A stretch of 13,049 bases of DNA, taken from NCBI GenBank assembly GCA_004357415.1, contig SMVY01000141.1:1-13049 (forward strand), in the 5' to 3' direction. The stretch's first letter is position 1; every line of letters begins with the position of its first letter. This stretch comes from Gemmatimonadota bacterium (GTDB lineage Bacteria > Gemmatimonadota > Gemmatimonadetes > Gemmatimonadales > GWC2-71-9). Made by a program: the position numbers and the translations under genes. The notes below the pieces were generated by a model, which saw only the letters and a program-made list of their open reading frames with translations, was not told the origin of the DNA and did not search any database. Below are positions 6,876 through 13,049 of this stretch, in pieces.

Positions 6876-8030
6876 ATGCGAACACCTGATCTTCAGAGCG
6901 AGCGCGGCATCGCCTTGGCCATTGCCGTGTTTGCCATGGTGGTGATCGGCGGCATCGTGAGCGCCACCTTTTACATGGGCTTCCTCGAGCAGCAAAGCGG
7001 CCGTAATACCATGTACGCCACGCAAGCGTTCGAAGCGTCCGAGGCTGGCCTTGCGGCGACACTCGAGAACTGGAATTCGACCATCTACAACGCCATGGTC
7101 CCCGGAGATACCCTGACGCTCCCGACGGTGAACATGACCGGAGGAGTGTCGTTTACTGCCGCCCTGACCAGGTTGAATCCCAACATTTTTCTGGTGCGCT
7201 CAACTGGAATACGGTTGGATGCTGGAGGCAACGTGTTGGCCGAGCGGACGGTGGCAACCTTGAGTCGGCTGTTGGTGCCTTCCATTGACCTGAACGCCGC
7301 GTTGACGGTGAACGGTGCCATTGGTCTCGGCGGTTCGGCCGAGGTAAGCGGGGTGGACAGCATACCCGCGGGATGGGGCGGTTGCCCAGCCACAGCACCC
7401 GATGCGCCGGGGATTCGCTCATCTGGTAATACCGTTACCACTACAGGCGCCAATTGTGCGTCGCTCAACTGCGTGACCGGCAATCCACCGTTCCTCGGCA
7501 ATGACACGACAGTGACGGCGTCGACGTTCACCGACTTCAATGGCATCACCTTCGCCGACCTCGCCGCCATGGCCACGCGGACCGTCTCGGGAACGGTGAC
7601 GGGCATCGCGCCATCCCTCAACGGTGCGGCGTGCAACGAAGCTGACAACCAGAACTGGGGTGAGCCCTACCCAGCGACCGGCTTCGCAGCCTGCTTCGAC
7701 TTCTTCCCCATCATCTATGCGCCGGGCAATGTCCGTTTGTCGGGTGGCAGGGGGCAGGGCATTCTCCTCGTCGGAGGAGATCTGCAACTTTCTGGTGGGG
7801 TGGAGTTTTTCGGGCCTGTCATCGTCCAGGGCGCGGTAACGAGCCAAGGCACCGGAGGGCACATCTACGGTGGACTGATGGCCAATCAAGTGAATCTGGA
7901 TCCGACGACTCTGACTGGTAACTCCGTTGCTCAGTTTTCTACCTGTGCCATTGCGCGAGCGTTGAATGGTACCTCAACCGTTCAGCCGGTTACCGGCCGT
8001 GGCTGGGCACAGATCTACTCGTCGAACTGA
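6876..8030 (+). CDS. PilX-like minor pilin with C-terminal beta-helix-type repeat domain
   Basis: Membrane-anchored pilus assembly protein of 384 residues. The N-terminus (ERGIALAIAVFAMVVIGG, 9-26) matches the PilX N-terminal pattern (R-G followed by a hydrophobic helix). Like GspK-type tip proteins, it lacks Glu5 (I16 occupies that position if cleavage follows G11). Residues 36-63 are the amphipathic helix continuation (QAFEASEAGL). The distal part has stacked short repeats, LSGGRGQGILLVGGDLQLSG onward (288-340), ending GGHIYGGLMA, like a bactofilin or right-handed beta-helix rung pattern. Six cysteines (C170, C194, C199, C253, C273, C357) could form three disulfides outside the cytoplasm. 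ATG 6876 has GGAG seven bases upstream. It is the last gene of the pilin operon: no PilY1 or major pilin follows, and the next gene is convergent 35 bases on. The N-terminal family is firm; the role of the C-terminal domain is inferred. Confidence 0.82.
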   Translation: MRTPDLQSERGIALAIAVFAMVVIGGIVSATFYMGFLEQQSGRNTMYATQAFEASEAGLAATLENWNSTIYNAMVPGDTLTLPTVNMTGGVSFTAALTRLNPNIFLVRSTGIRLDAGGNVLAERTVATLSRLLVPSIDLNAALTVNGAIGLGGSAEVSGVDSIPAGWGGCPATAPDAPGIRSSGNTVTTTGANCASLNCVTGNPPFLGNDTTVTASTFTDFNGITFADLAAMATRTVSGTVTGIAPSLNGAACNEADNQNWGEPYPATGFAACFDFFPIIYAPGNVRLSGGRGQGILLVGGDLQLSGGVEFFGPVIVQGAVTSQGTGGHIYGGLMANQVNLDPTTLTGNSVAQFSTCAIARALNGTSTVQPVTGRGWAQIYSSN

Positions 8031-8065
8031 ATCTTGGCCGACCCGGGGCCATGGCGCAGTCGCGC

Positions 8066-9334
8066 TCACCGCGCCTCGACCACCGCGTCGGGGCGCGGTT
8101 TGGCATCCGGCATGAGCGTCAGCACCACGTGATCGGCCACGCCACGCCTCACGGGTCCAATCCGGCTGTTCTCCCGCGACGGATGCACCCGGTTGGTCAG
8201 CAGCACCACTACTAGCTGATTCCGCGGGTCGATCCAGATCGATGTCCCGGTGAAGCCGGTGTGTCCGAAGCTGTCCTCCGACATCAACGCTCCGGCCGTC
8301 GACAAGCCCGACGGCGTATCCCAGCCCAACGCGCGGCTGGACTCCGCCACCAGGTGCTGCCGGGTGGCGAACGCCGCAACGACCGATGGAGCAGGCAAGG
8401 CGGGTCCGGCGCTGCACAGGACTCCGTTGAAGCACACGGGCTCCGGGGTCTCGGGCTGAAAAGCCGACAGCAACCACTCACCGAAAACCAACAAATCGTG
8501 CGTGGTGCTGAACAGGCCCGCGTGACCCGACACGCCCTCCAGCCGGGCGGCGTTCTCGTCGTGCACCTCGCCACGAATGATCCGGCCGCGCCAGGGGTCG
8601 TCTTCCGTCGGCGCGATCCGGGCCGCCCACGAGGCGGGTGGCCGGAAGGTGGTGGACGACATTCCCAGCGGCCGGAACACTCTCCGCGCCAGGATACTGT
8701 CTAGTCCCATGCCCCAAGCTGCCTCTACTGCCTGGGTCAGCAGGATGGCGCCCAGGTCCGAGTACCGGTACTCGATTCCCGGCGGCGTCTCGAGGTCGGT
8801 GGCGTACACCAAAGCGAGTGCCGAATCCCGAGAGGGGGCTTCGAGATACAGCGGGCGCCACGCGGGGAGCCCAGAGGTATGAGTCAGGAGCTGACGCAGC
8901 GTGATGCCGTCTTTCTCGGGGCCGGAAAATCGGGGGAGGTATTGCCGGACCGGAGCGTCGAGATCGAGGCGACCCTCATCGACCGCCAACATCACCGCGG
9001 TGGTCAAGCCGACGACCTTGGTGAGCGATGCCAGATCGTACACCGTGTTGGCGTCGGGGTGGGTTGAATCGTCCAAGCCCAGTCGCCCGGTGCCGTAGGT
9101 GAGTCGCGCGCCTTGGTAGCTGACCCCGAGCACGGCTCCTGGCATGGCGCCGCTGGCCGCGGCGGAGTCGAGAAACGCCGTCGTGGTACTCCAGTCGAGT
9201 CCGGCGAGTTCCCCTTCAGGGGCAGGCGTGGGCCCGGGGGTCACACCGCCGCATGCCGCCAGCGCCATGCCGGTAAGGAGTGCCGTGGCGGCCGCCCTTC
9301 CTCGCTGGCGGCGCTCCGCGTTAGTGGGTGGCAC
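8066..9334 (-). CDS. Lipoprotein serine hydrolase, class C beta-lactamase fold (AmiE/YbbE-like)
   Basis: Penicillin-recognising serine hydrolase of 422 residues. It opens with a lipoprotein signal: basic n-region, ALLTGMALAAC with C28 as lipidated cysteine. The catalytic set is S103-L-T-K106 (SxxK), Y191-S-D193 (YxN position) and H358-T-G360 (in place of KTG), with GFTGTSIW after it. The stretch HDENAARLEGVSGHAGLFST (258-277) is characteristic of the YbbE/AmiE branch and of serine hydrolase domains fused to GH3 enzymes. AmiE of Bacillus subtilis removes the peptide from MurNAc-peptides in the same pathway as NagZ and NamZ, which suggests the same role here. The gene starts at GTG 9334, inside the GH3 gene (14-base overlap), with poor Shine-Dalgarno, so coupling to GH3 translation is likely. 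Alternatives are an esterase or D-aminopeptidase. Fold and catalytic class are firm; the substrate is inferred. Confidence 0.85.
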   Translation of the reverse strand: MPPTNAERRQRGRAAATALLTGMALAACGGVTPGPTPAPEGELAGLDWSTTTAFLDSAAASGAMPGAVLGVSYQGARLTYGTGRLGLDDSTHPDANTVYDLASLTKVVGLTTAVMLAVDEGRLDLDAPVRQYLPRFSGPEKDGITLRQLLTHTSGLPAWRPLYLEAPSRDSALALVYATDLETPPGIEYRYSDLGAILLTQAVEAAWGMGLDSILARRVFRPLGMSSTTFRPPASWAARIAPTEDDPWRGRIIRGEVHDENAARLEGVSGHAGLFSTTHDLLVFGEWLLSAFQPETPEPVCFNGVLCSAGPALPAPSVVAAFATRQHLVAESSRALGWDTPSGLSTAGALMSEDSFGHTGFTGTSIWIDPRNQLVVVLLTNRVHPSRENSRIGPVRRGVADHVVLTLMPDAKPRPDAVVEAR

Positions 9335-11066
9335 CGGTGGTGAGTCCGGCGCCGAGGGGGTAGCGGGGCGGGACCGTGATAGGAAGCTTCCCGGTGAACG
9401 GCACCTCTCCCAGGAGGGCCCGTGCCAAGGCTTCCTCGGTCATCCGCCGGTTGGCCCATCCCAGGACGTAGCCGTGGACCCCGTCCAGGTCCCTGATCAG
9501 GTATGGTGAGCCAAGAGAGACCAGGATGGTGGGATTCCACCGGGCCGTCGTTTGGATCAACTCCACGGCGGCGGGCGGCAGGTCGATGTTCCCCTCGCCC
9601 GACACCGGGCGGACGGCGGTCATGAAGATGGTAATCGGCGCCTGGCGGATCACCGCCCGCGCCGAGTCGTAGCTCGCCGCGCCGCTGGCGGGATATAATC
9701 GGAATGACCGTACCGTCATGCCGGCCTCCCGGAGCTTCCCCAAGAGGGTGTTGCCCAGGCTCTGCTGGCCGTCCTTGGACAGATTGACGATCGACACCTG
9801 GCGCGCGGTGCTGAACGACTTGACCAGGTTGGTACTGTCCTTGACCAGGACGAGCGAGCGCTCGGTGATGTCCCTGGCGATCGCCTGGAAGGCCGCGGAT
9901 CCCACCACCGTAGGAATCCGGTCGAGGTTCACCAGCCGCCGGTGGAACAGTCCCTGTTGCTGCTTGAGCGCCAGCATGCGGCGCACCGACCGGTCGAGCC
10001 GTTCCTGGGAGATGCGGCCGGCTGCAACCGCTTGCACCACCGCGTCGATGGCGATGGCTGGGTCGCCCGGCTGCAGCAGGAGGTCGGCGCCGGCCAGAAG
10101 CGCCAGGACCGCCGATTCGCCCTCGCCGTACCGGCGCACCACGCCCGCCATGTTCAACGCGTCGGTGACGATGAGGCCCTCGAACCCGAGCGAGTCCCGC
10201 AGGATACCGGTCAGGATGTCGGGTGCCAGGGTGGCCGGCCGGGAGTTGCTGCCGTTGAACCCGGGGACGGCGATGTGGGCGCTCATCACCGCGGTGACAC
10301 CGGCGGCGATGGCGGCCCGGAACGGTACCAGTTCCAGCGAATCCAGGCGGTCCCAGCCGGCCGTGATGACCGGGAGTTCGATGTGGGAGTCGGTACCGGT
10401 GTCCCCGTGTCCGGGGAAGTGCTTGGCGGTCGACAGCATTCCGTGGTCCCGCATGCCGCGAATTTCCGCGGCCACCAGTCTTGCCACCTGGTTGGGATCC
10501 TCACCGTACGACCGGACGTTGATGATCGGGTTGTCGGGGTTGTTGTTGACGTCGGCCACCGGGGCATAGGCCATGTGAATTCCCACCGCCCGCCCTTCGA
10601 GGGCGCTGATCCGGCCGACTTGATAGGCGTCCAGTTCACCTCCGGCCGCGGCCACTCCCATGTTCCGGGGGAACGGTGTGCCGCCTATGAGCCGGATGGC
10701 TGTACCGGATTCGAGATCGGCGGCGACCAACAACGGCAGCCTGGAGCGCTCCTGCAGGTAGTTCAGTTTGGCCGCCACGTCCAACGGTGACCCAACCGAA
10801 ATGATCAGCCCGCCGATTTGGAGCGAGTCGACCCACATGCGCGCCTTGTCCAACGCCTCCGCGTCGAACGCGGCGTAAGATCCCGGCAACCAGGGCACCA
10901 CGATCTGGGCTACCTTCTGGCGGGTATCGAGCGATTGCATCAGTCCGTCGATACCGGCCACTGCGGCCAATGGGCCCGTGCCGTCTGCTGCCTGACCACT
11001 GGCCTGTGTCGTCCCCAGGATTAACGCGCCACCGACAAACCACAGGACATGATGAAAACGCTGCAC
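9321..11066 (-). CDS. nagZ: Exported two-domain GH3 beta-N-acetylglucosaminidase (NagZ-type)
   Basis: Glycosidase of 581 residues that should release terminal beta-GlcNAc from peptidoglycan fragments. Residues 1-25 form a signal peptide (QRFHH n-region, VLWFVGGALILG core, QASGQA cleavage region). The TIM-barrel domain carries KHFPGHGDTGTDSH (215-228), with the NagZ Asp-His pair D226/H228 that replaces the usual GH3 acid/base, and TDALNM with nucleophile D302. A second alpha/beta domain (about 395-575) follows, as in Bacillus NagZ and unlike the compact cytosolic proteobacterial form. It starts at GTG 11066 with GAGAG upstream. No later start keeps the signal peptide, so the 5' end truly overlaps the divergent NamZ gene. 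It is followed by the AmiE-like gene with a 14-base overlap. Enzyme class is confident; location outside the cytoplasm is inferred from the signal peptide. Confidence 0.9.
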   Translation of the reverse strand: MQRFHHVLWFVGGALILGTTQASGQAADGTGPLAAVAGIDGLMQSLDTRQKVAQIVVPWLPGSYAAFDAEALDKARMWVDSLQIGGLIISVGSPLDVAAKLNYLQERSRLPLLVAADLESGTAIRLIGGTPFPRNMGVAAAGGELDAYQVGRISALEGRAVGIHMAYAPVADVNNNPDNPIINVRSYGEDPNQVARLVAAEIRGMRDHGMLSTAKHFPGHGDTGTDSHIELPVITAGWDRLDSLELVPFRAAIAAGVTAVMSAHIAVPGFNGSNSRPATLAPDILTGILRDSLGFEGLIVTDALNMAGVVRRYGEGESAVLALLAGADLLLQPGDPAIAIDAVVQAVAAGRISQERLDRSVRRMLALKQQQGLFHRRLVNLDRIPTVVGSAAFQAIARDITERSLVLVKDSTNLVKSFSTARQVSIVNLSKDGQQSLGNTLLGKLREAGMTVRSFRLYPASGAASYDSARAVIRQAPITIFMTAVRPVSGEGNIDLPPAAVELIQTTARWNPTILVSLGSPYLIRDLDGVHGYVLGWANRRMTEEALARALLGEVPFTGKLPITVPPRYPLGAGLTTGATH

Positions 11067-12296
11067 TACACTCTCGCACTGTTAGGGTTGGTCGTCGGGG
11101 CAGCCGGTTGCGGCCACCCGCCCGATGATGAGTTTGAAACCGCCCGCCCCAATGTGCGGCCGGGGATAGAGGTGCTTCTGTCCGACAGCATCCACCTGGT
11201 GGCCGGGCGCCGAATCGGCTTGGTCAGCAATCACGCCGGGGTCGACGCTGAAGGAGTGCATGACGTCGAGCGCCTGCAATCTGCCGGCATCGGCATCGAA
11301 GCGCTGTTCAGCCCCGAGCACGGTTTCCGCGGTGCCGCGGCCCCGGGTGAAGCTGTCGACCATTCCGTCGACAGCACCACCGGTCTTCCAATCTATAGCC
11401 TCTACGGCCGGACGTCGTCCCCGACCCCGGAAATGCTGTCCGGTATAGACGTGATGGTTGTCGATCTGCCCGACGCCGGGGCACGCTACTTCACCTACAT
11501 CACCACCACCGCCAACGTCATGCGCGCGGCGGGGGCGGCGGGCATCCCGGTGCTGGTTCTCGATCGACCCAATCCCATAGGAGGCCGCCGCCAGGGAAAC
11601 ATCAACGGTCCCGACCAGCGATCGGCGGTGGGATTGTTGTCGGTGCCGATGCGACACGGGTTGACCCTCGGCGAGCAGGCGCTCATGGCCCAACACGAAC
11701 TCGCCATCGACGTCGATCTCACGGTGGTCCCGATGGACGGCTGGGACCGATCGATGGCCTTCGACCAGACCGGGCTGCCATTCATTCGCCCCAGCCCCAA
11801 TCTGCCGACGCTGGAGAGCCTGTTCCATTACCCGGGGTTGTGCCTGTTCGAAGGCACGGCATTGTCGGTCGGCCGCGGCAGCTCGGCGCCGTTCGAGCAG
11901 ATCGGCGCGCCGTGGCTGGATACGGCTGGTGTCTTGAACACGGTGCGCGCCGCTGACCTCCCCGGGGTGATGTTCGAGGGGGTCGCGTTCATTCCGACCG
12001 ACCCCGGGGACGGCAAGTTTCCTGGCCGGAGCCTGCCGGGGATTCGGCTGCGGGTCACCGATCGTTCCACCTACGACCCCACGGTGACGGCGGTACACCT
12101 CCTCACCGCCGTGTGGCAACTTCACGGTGACGACATCGGCTGGTTCGACGCCGCCTTCGACCGCTTGGCCGGCGGACCGGCGTTGCGGGAAGCGGTGGCC
12201 GGGGGGGCGGATCCCCGGACCATAGTGTCGGCTTGGCCCGGGTCGCTGGAGCGGTTCGAAGCTCAAGTGAAGCCCTATCTGCTGTACCGGCCCTGA
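11049..12296 (+). CDS. namZ: NamZ-type exo-beta-N-acetylmuramidase (DUF1343, GH171), probable lipoprotein
   Basis: Enzyme of 415 residues, expected to cut MurNAc from the non-reducing end of peptidoglycan chains after NagZ has removed GlcNAc. Family motifs in order: GLVSNHAG (57-64), LFSPEHGFRG (86-95, with conserved E90, the likely catalytic acid), PIYSLYGR (114-121), VVDLPDAGARYFTYI (137-151), VLDRPNPIGG (170-179), PMRHGLTLGE (200-209), PSPNLPTLESL (248-258), YPGLCLFEGT (261-270) and GRGSSAPFEQIGAPW (275-289). The N-terminus MKTLHYTLALLGLVVGAAGC looks like a lipoprotein signal with C21, although A rather than L at -3 is less common. AGGA is 1 base from ATG 11049 and 4 bases from ATG 11052, so the second Met may be the real start. 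It is divergent from nagZ with overlapping 5' ends. Confidence 0.93.
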   Translation: MMKTLHYTLALLGLVVGAAGCGHPPDDEFETARPNVRPGIEVLLSDSIHLVAGRRIGLVSNHAGVDAEGVHDVERLQSAGIGIEALFSPEHGFRGAAAPGEAVDHSVDSTTGLPIYSLYGRTSSPTPEMLSGIDVMVVDLPDAGARYFTYITTTANVMRAAGAAGIPVLVLDRPNPIGGRRQGNINGPDQRSAVGLLSVPMRHGLTLGEQALMAQHELAIDVDLTVVPMDGWDRSMAFDQTGLPFIRPSPNLPTLESLFHYPGLCLFEGTALSVGRGSSAPFEQIGAPWLDTAGVLNTVRAADLPGVMFEGVAFIPTDPGDGKFPGRSLPGIRLRVTDRSTYDPTVTAVHLLTAVWQLHGDDIGWFDAAFDRLAGGPALREAVAGGADPRTIVSAWPGSLERFEAQVKPYLLYRP

Positions 12297-12390
12297 TTGC
12301 CCTTCCTCCCGGTGAGGGTTATCCTTTCGGCCCGAATTTGGAAAGGCAGAACCCGTTGGGAGAACCACAGTTGCATAGAATGGCCCCCCG
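12297..12390 (+). promoter_or_regulatory. Candidate promoters upstream of the CDP-alcohol phosphatidyltransferase
   Basis: This 94-base gap holds TTGCCC (12297-12302), a 17-base spacer and TATCCT (12320-12325), a 4/6 and 4/6 match to sigma-70 boxes. A second -10-like TAGAAT (12376-12381) ends nine bases before ATG 12391. If used, it would give a leaderless or nearly leaderless message, in keeping with the lack of any Shine-Dalgarno before that ATG. An inverted repeat CCTTTC/GAAAGG (12323-12328, 12341-12346) overlaps the first candidate but has no T-run and is not a terminator. Confidence 0.3.
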
Positions 12391-13049
12391 ATGAAACTCG
12401 TTCCTCCCGGCCTGGAGCGGGGGTTCTTCGCCATCGTCAACCCGTTCATCGGGGGTCTGGTACGGATGGGGGTCCGGCCGAACACCATCACCACGATCGG
12501 TCTCGGATTGGTGATCGCCTCCGCGGTGGCGTTCGGCATGGGGTCGATCAAGCTGGGCGGCTTCCTTCTGCTCCTGAGCGGGCTGGTCGATACCTTCGAC
12601 GGGGCCGTGGCGCGCCGGACCGGCGCGACGTCGAAATTCGGGGCGTTCTACGACTCGACCCTCGACCGCATCGGCGACGGGGCCACTTTCATCGGCATCG
12701 GCCTGTACTTCATGACCGCTCCCGACATCGCCTATCGCAACGTCGCCGTCGTTTTGTGCATGGTGGCGATCGTGACCTCCCTGGTGGTGTCGTACACACG
12801 AGCCCGGGCCGAGGGTCTGGGACTGGAATGTAGGGTGGGAATCGCCCAGCGGGCCGAGCGTATCGTGGGCATCGGCGGGGCCGCGCTCATCGTGGGCCCT
12901 GGTCCCGGGGGGCTGGTGCTGTCATCGATCGTGGCTGTGTTGTCGCTGCTGTCGGCCATCACCATCGGGCAGCGAATCATCCATATCTATTCAATTACTG
13001 AAGGCGCCCGGAGTCGTGAGGGACGTGACGACGTTGCTGAGGCGCTCGA
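12391..13049 (+). CDS. CDP-alcohol phosphatidyltransferase, PIP-synthase-like (3' end cut by window)
   Basis: Integral membrane enzyme that transfers a phosphatidyl group from CDP-diacylglycerol to an alcohol. The frame is open from ATG 12391 to the right edge (219 codons, no stop). The full family motif D-x2-D-G-x2-A-R-x8-G-x3-D-x3-D is present: D67, D70-G71, A74-R75, G84, D88, D92 (LVDTFDGAVARR then GAFYDSTLDR). About six membrane helices are apparent. GVRPNTITTIGL near 27-38 and SYTRARAEGLGL followed by QRAERI (about 134-156) resemble actinobacterial phosphatidylinositol-phosphate synthase (SY-KARAE and ERPER segments). This makes an inositol-phosphate acceptor more likely than glycerol-phosphate, but the acceptor remains inferred. 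An in-frame TAG at 12376 rules out an earlier start. There is no visible Shine-Dalgarno. The gene is co-oriented with namZ but probably transcribed separately. Confidence 0.88.
   Translation, partial: MKLVPPGLERGFFAIVNPFIGGLVRMGVRPNTITTIGLGLVIASAVAFGMGSIKLGGFLLLLSGLVDTFDGAVARRTGATSKFGAFYDSTLDRIGDGATFIGIGLYFMTAPDIAYRNVAVVLCMVAIVTSLVVSYTRARAEGLGLECRVGIAQRAERIVGIGGAALIVGPGPGGLVLSSIVAVLSLLSAITIGQRIIHIYSITEGARSREGRDDVAEAL

Noticed and set aside
8035..8051. Hairpin TGGCC/GGCCA between the convergent pilX-like and serine hydrolase genes, as a terminator
   Set aside because: Only five pairs and no T-run on either strand, so not enough for an intrinsic terminator.
12323..12346. Inverted repeat CCTTTC/GAAAGG as a namZ terminator
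   Set aside because: Six pairs with four A-T, a 12-base loop and no following T-run. It is at most a weak regulatory repeat.
11082..12551. 489-codon minus-strand open frame opposite namZ
   Set aside because: Antisense shadow: no recognisable domain, Arg/Gly/His-rich, and it spans the gap into the next plus-strand gene. NamZ motifs on the plus strand are unambiguous.
1..13049. CRISPR arrays, tRNA/rRNA genes, insertion sequences or prophage genes
   Set aside because: No repeated spacer-like units, no cloverleaf sequence recognised, no transposase or integrase motifs and no flanking direct or terminal repeats were seen by eye.

Overview
This 13 kb stretch is GC-rich chromosomal DNA from a Gram-negative-type bacterium. 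It has export signals and lipoprotein signals, a type IV minor pilin cluster, and very tight gene packing with ATGA stop/start overlaps and frequent GTG starts. The mix of DUF1343/NamZ, GH3, SSS symporter, BadF-type sugar kinase and a PIP-synthase-like enzyme would suit Gemmatimonadota or a related environmental phylum. That placement is an impression from gene content and was not tested by any search. There are no tRNA or rRNA genes, CRISPR arrays or insertion sequences that I can see.

Layout. (1) Positions 1-4332, minus strand: a probable operon of a sodium:solute symporter, then a BadF/NagK/MurK-like amino-sugar kinase (ATGA overlap), then an NhaC-type Na+/H+ antiporter with an exported N-terminal domain that runs off the left edge. 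(2) 4386-4812, minus strand: an A-type Fe-S carrier (IscA/ErpA) with its own candidate promoter and a good intrinsic terminator that insulates it from the symporter operon. (3) 4813-5185: a 373-base divergent intergenic region with a 100-base AT-rich core (70% AT), a 14-base perfect palindrome and a possible structured leader. (4) 5186-8030, plus strand: four type IV minor pilin genes (FimT/GspH-, PilV-, PilW- and PilX-like), the first three joined by ATGA overlaps. (5) 8066-11066, minus strand: a lipoprotein serine hydrolase (AmiE/YbbE-like) and an exported two-domain GH3 N-acetylglucosaminidase (NagZ type), overlapping by 14 bases. (6) 11049-12296, plus strand: a NamZ-type (DUF1343) exo-muramidase whose 5' end overlaps the 5' end of the GH3 gene head to head. 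(7) 12391 to the right edge, plus strand: a CDP-alcohol phosphatidyltransferase resembling phosphatidylinositol-phosphate synthase.

How they work together. Regions 1, 5 and 6 together read as a peptidoglycan (muropeptide) salvage locus. NagZ would release GlcNAc, NamZ would release MurNAc, and the AmiE-like enzyme would strip the peptide, all outside the cytoplasm. The Na+ symporter would import the free amino sugar, the BadF-type kinase would phosphorylate it, and NhaC could help maintain the Na+ gradient. This resembles the Bacillus subtilis murQ-murR-murP-amiE-nagZ-namZ operon with the PTS permease replaced by a symporter plus kinase. No MurQ etherase is visible here. The Fe-S carrier and the pilin cluster lie between the two halves and have no obvious tie to salvage.
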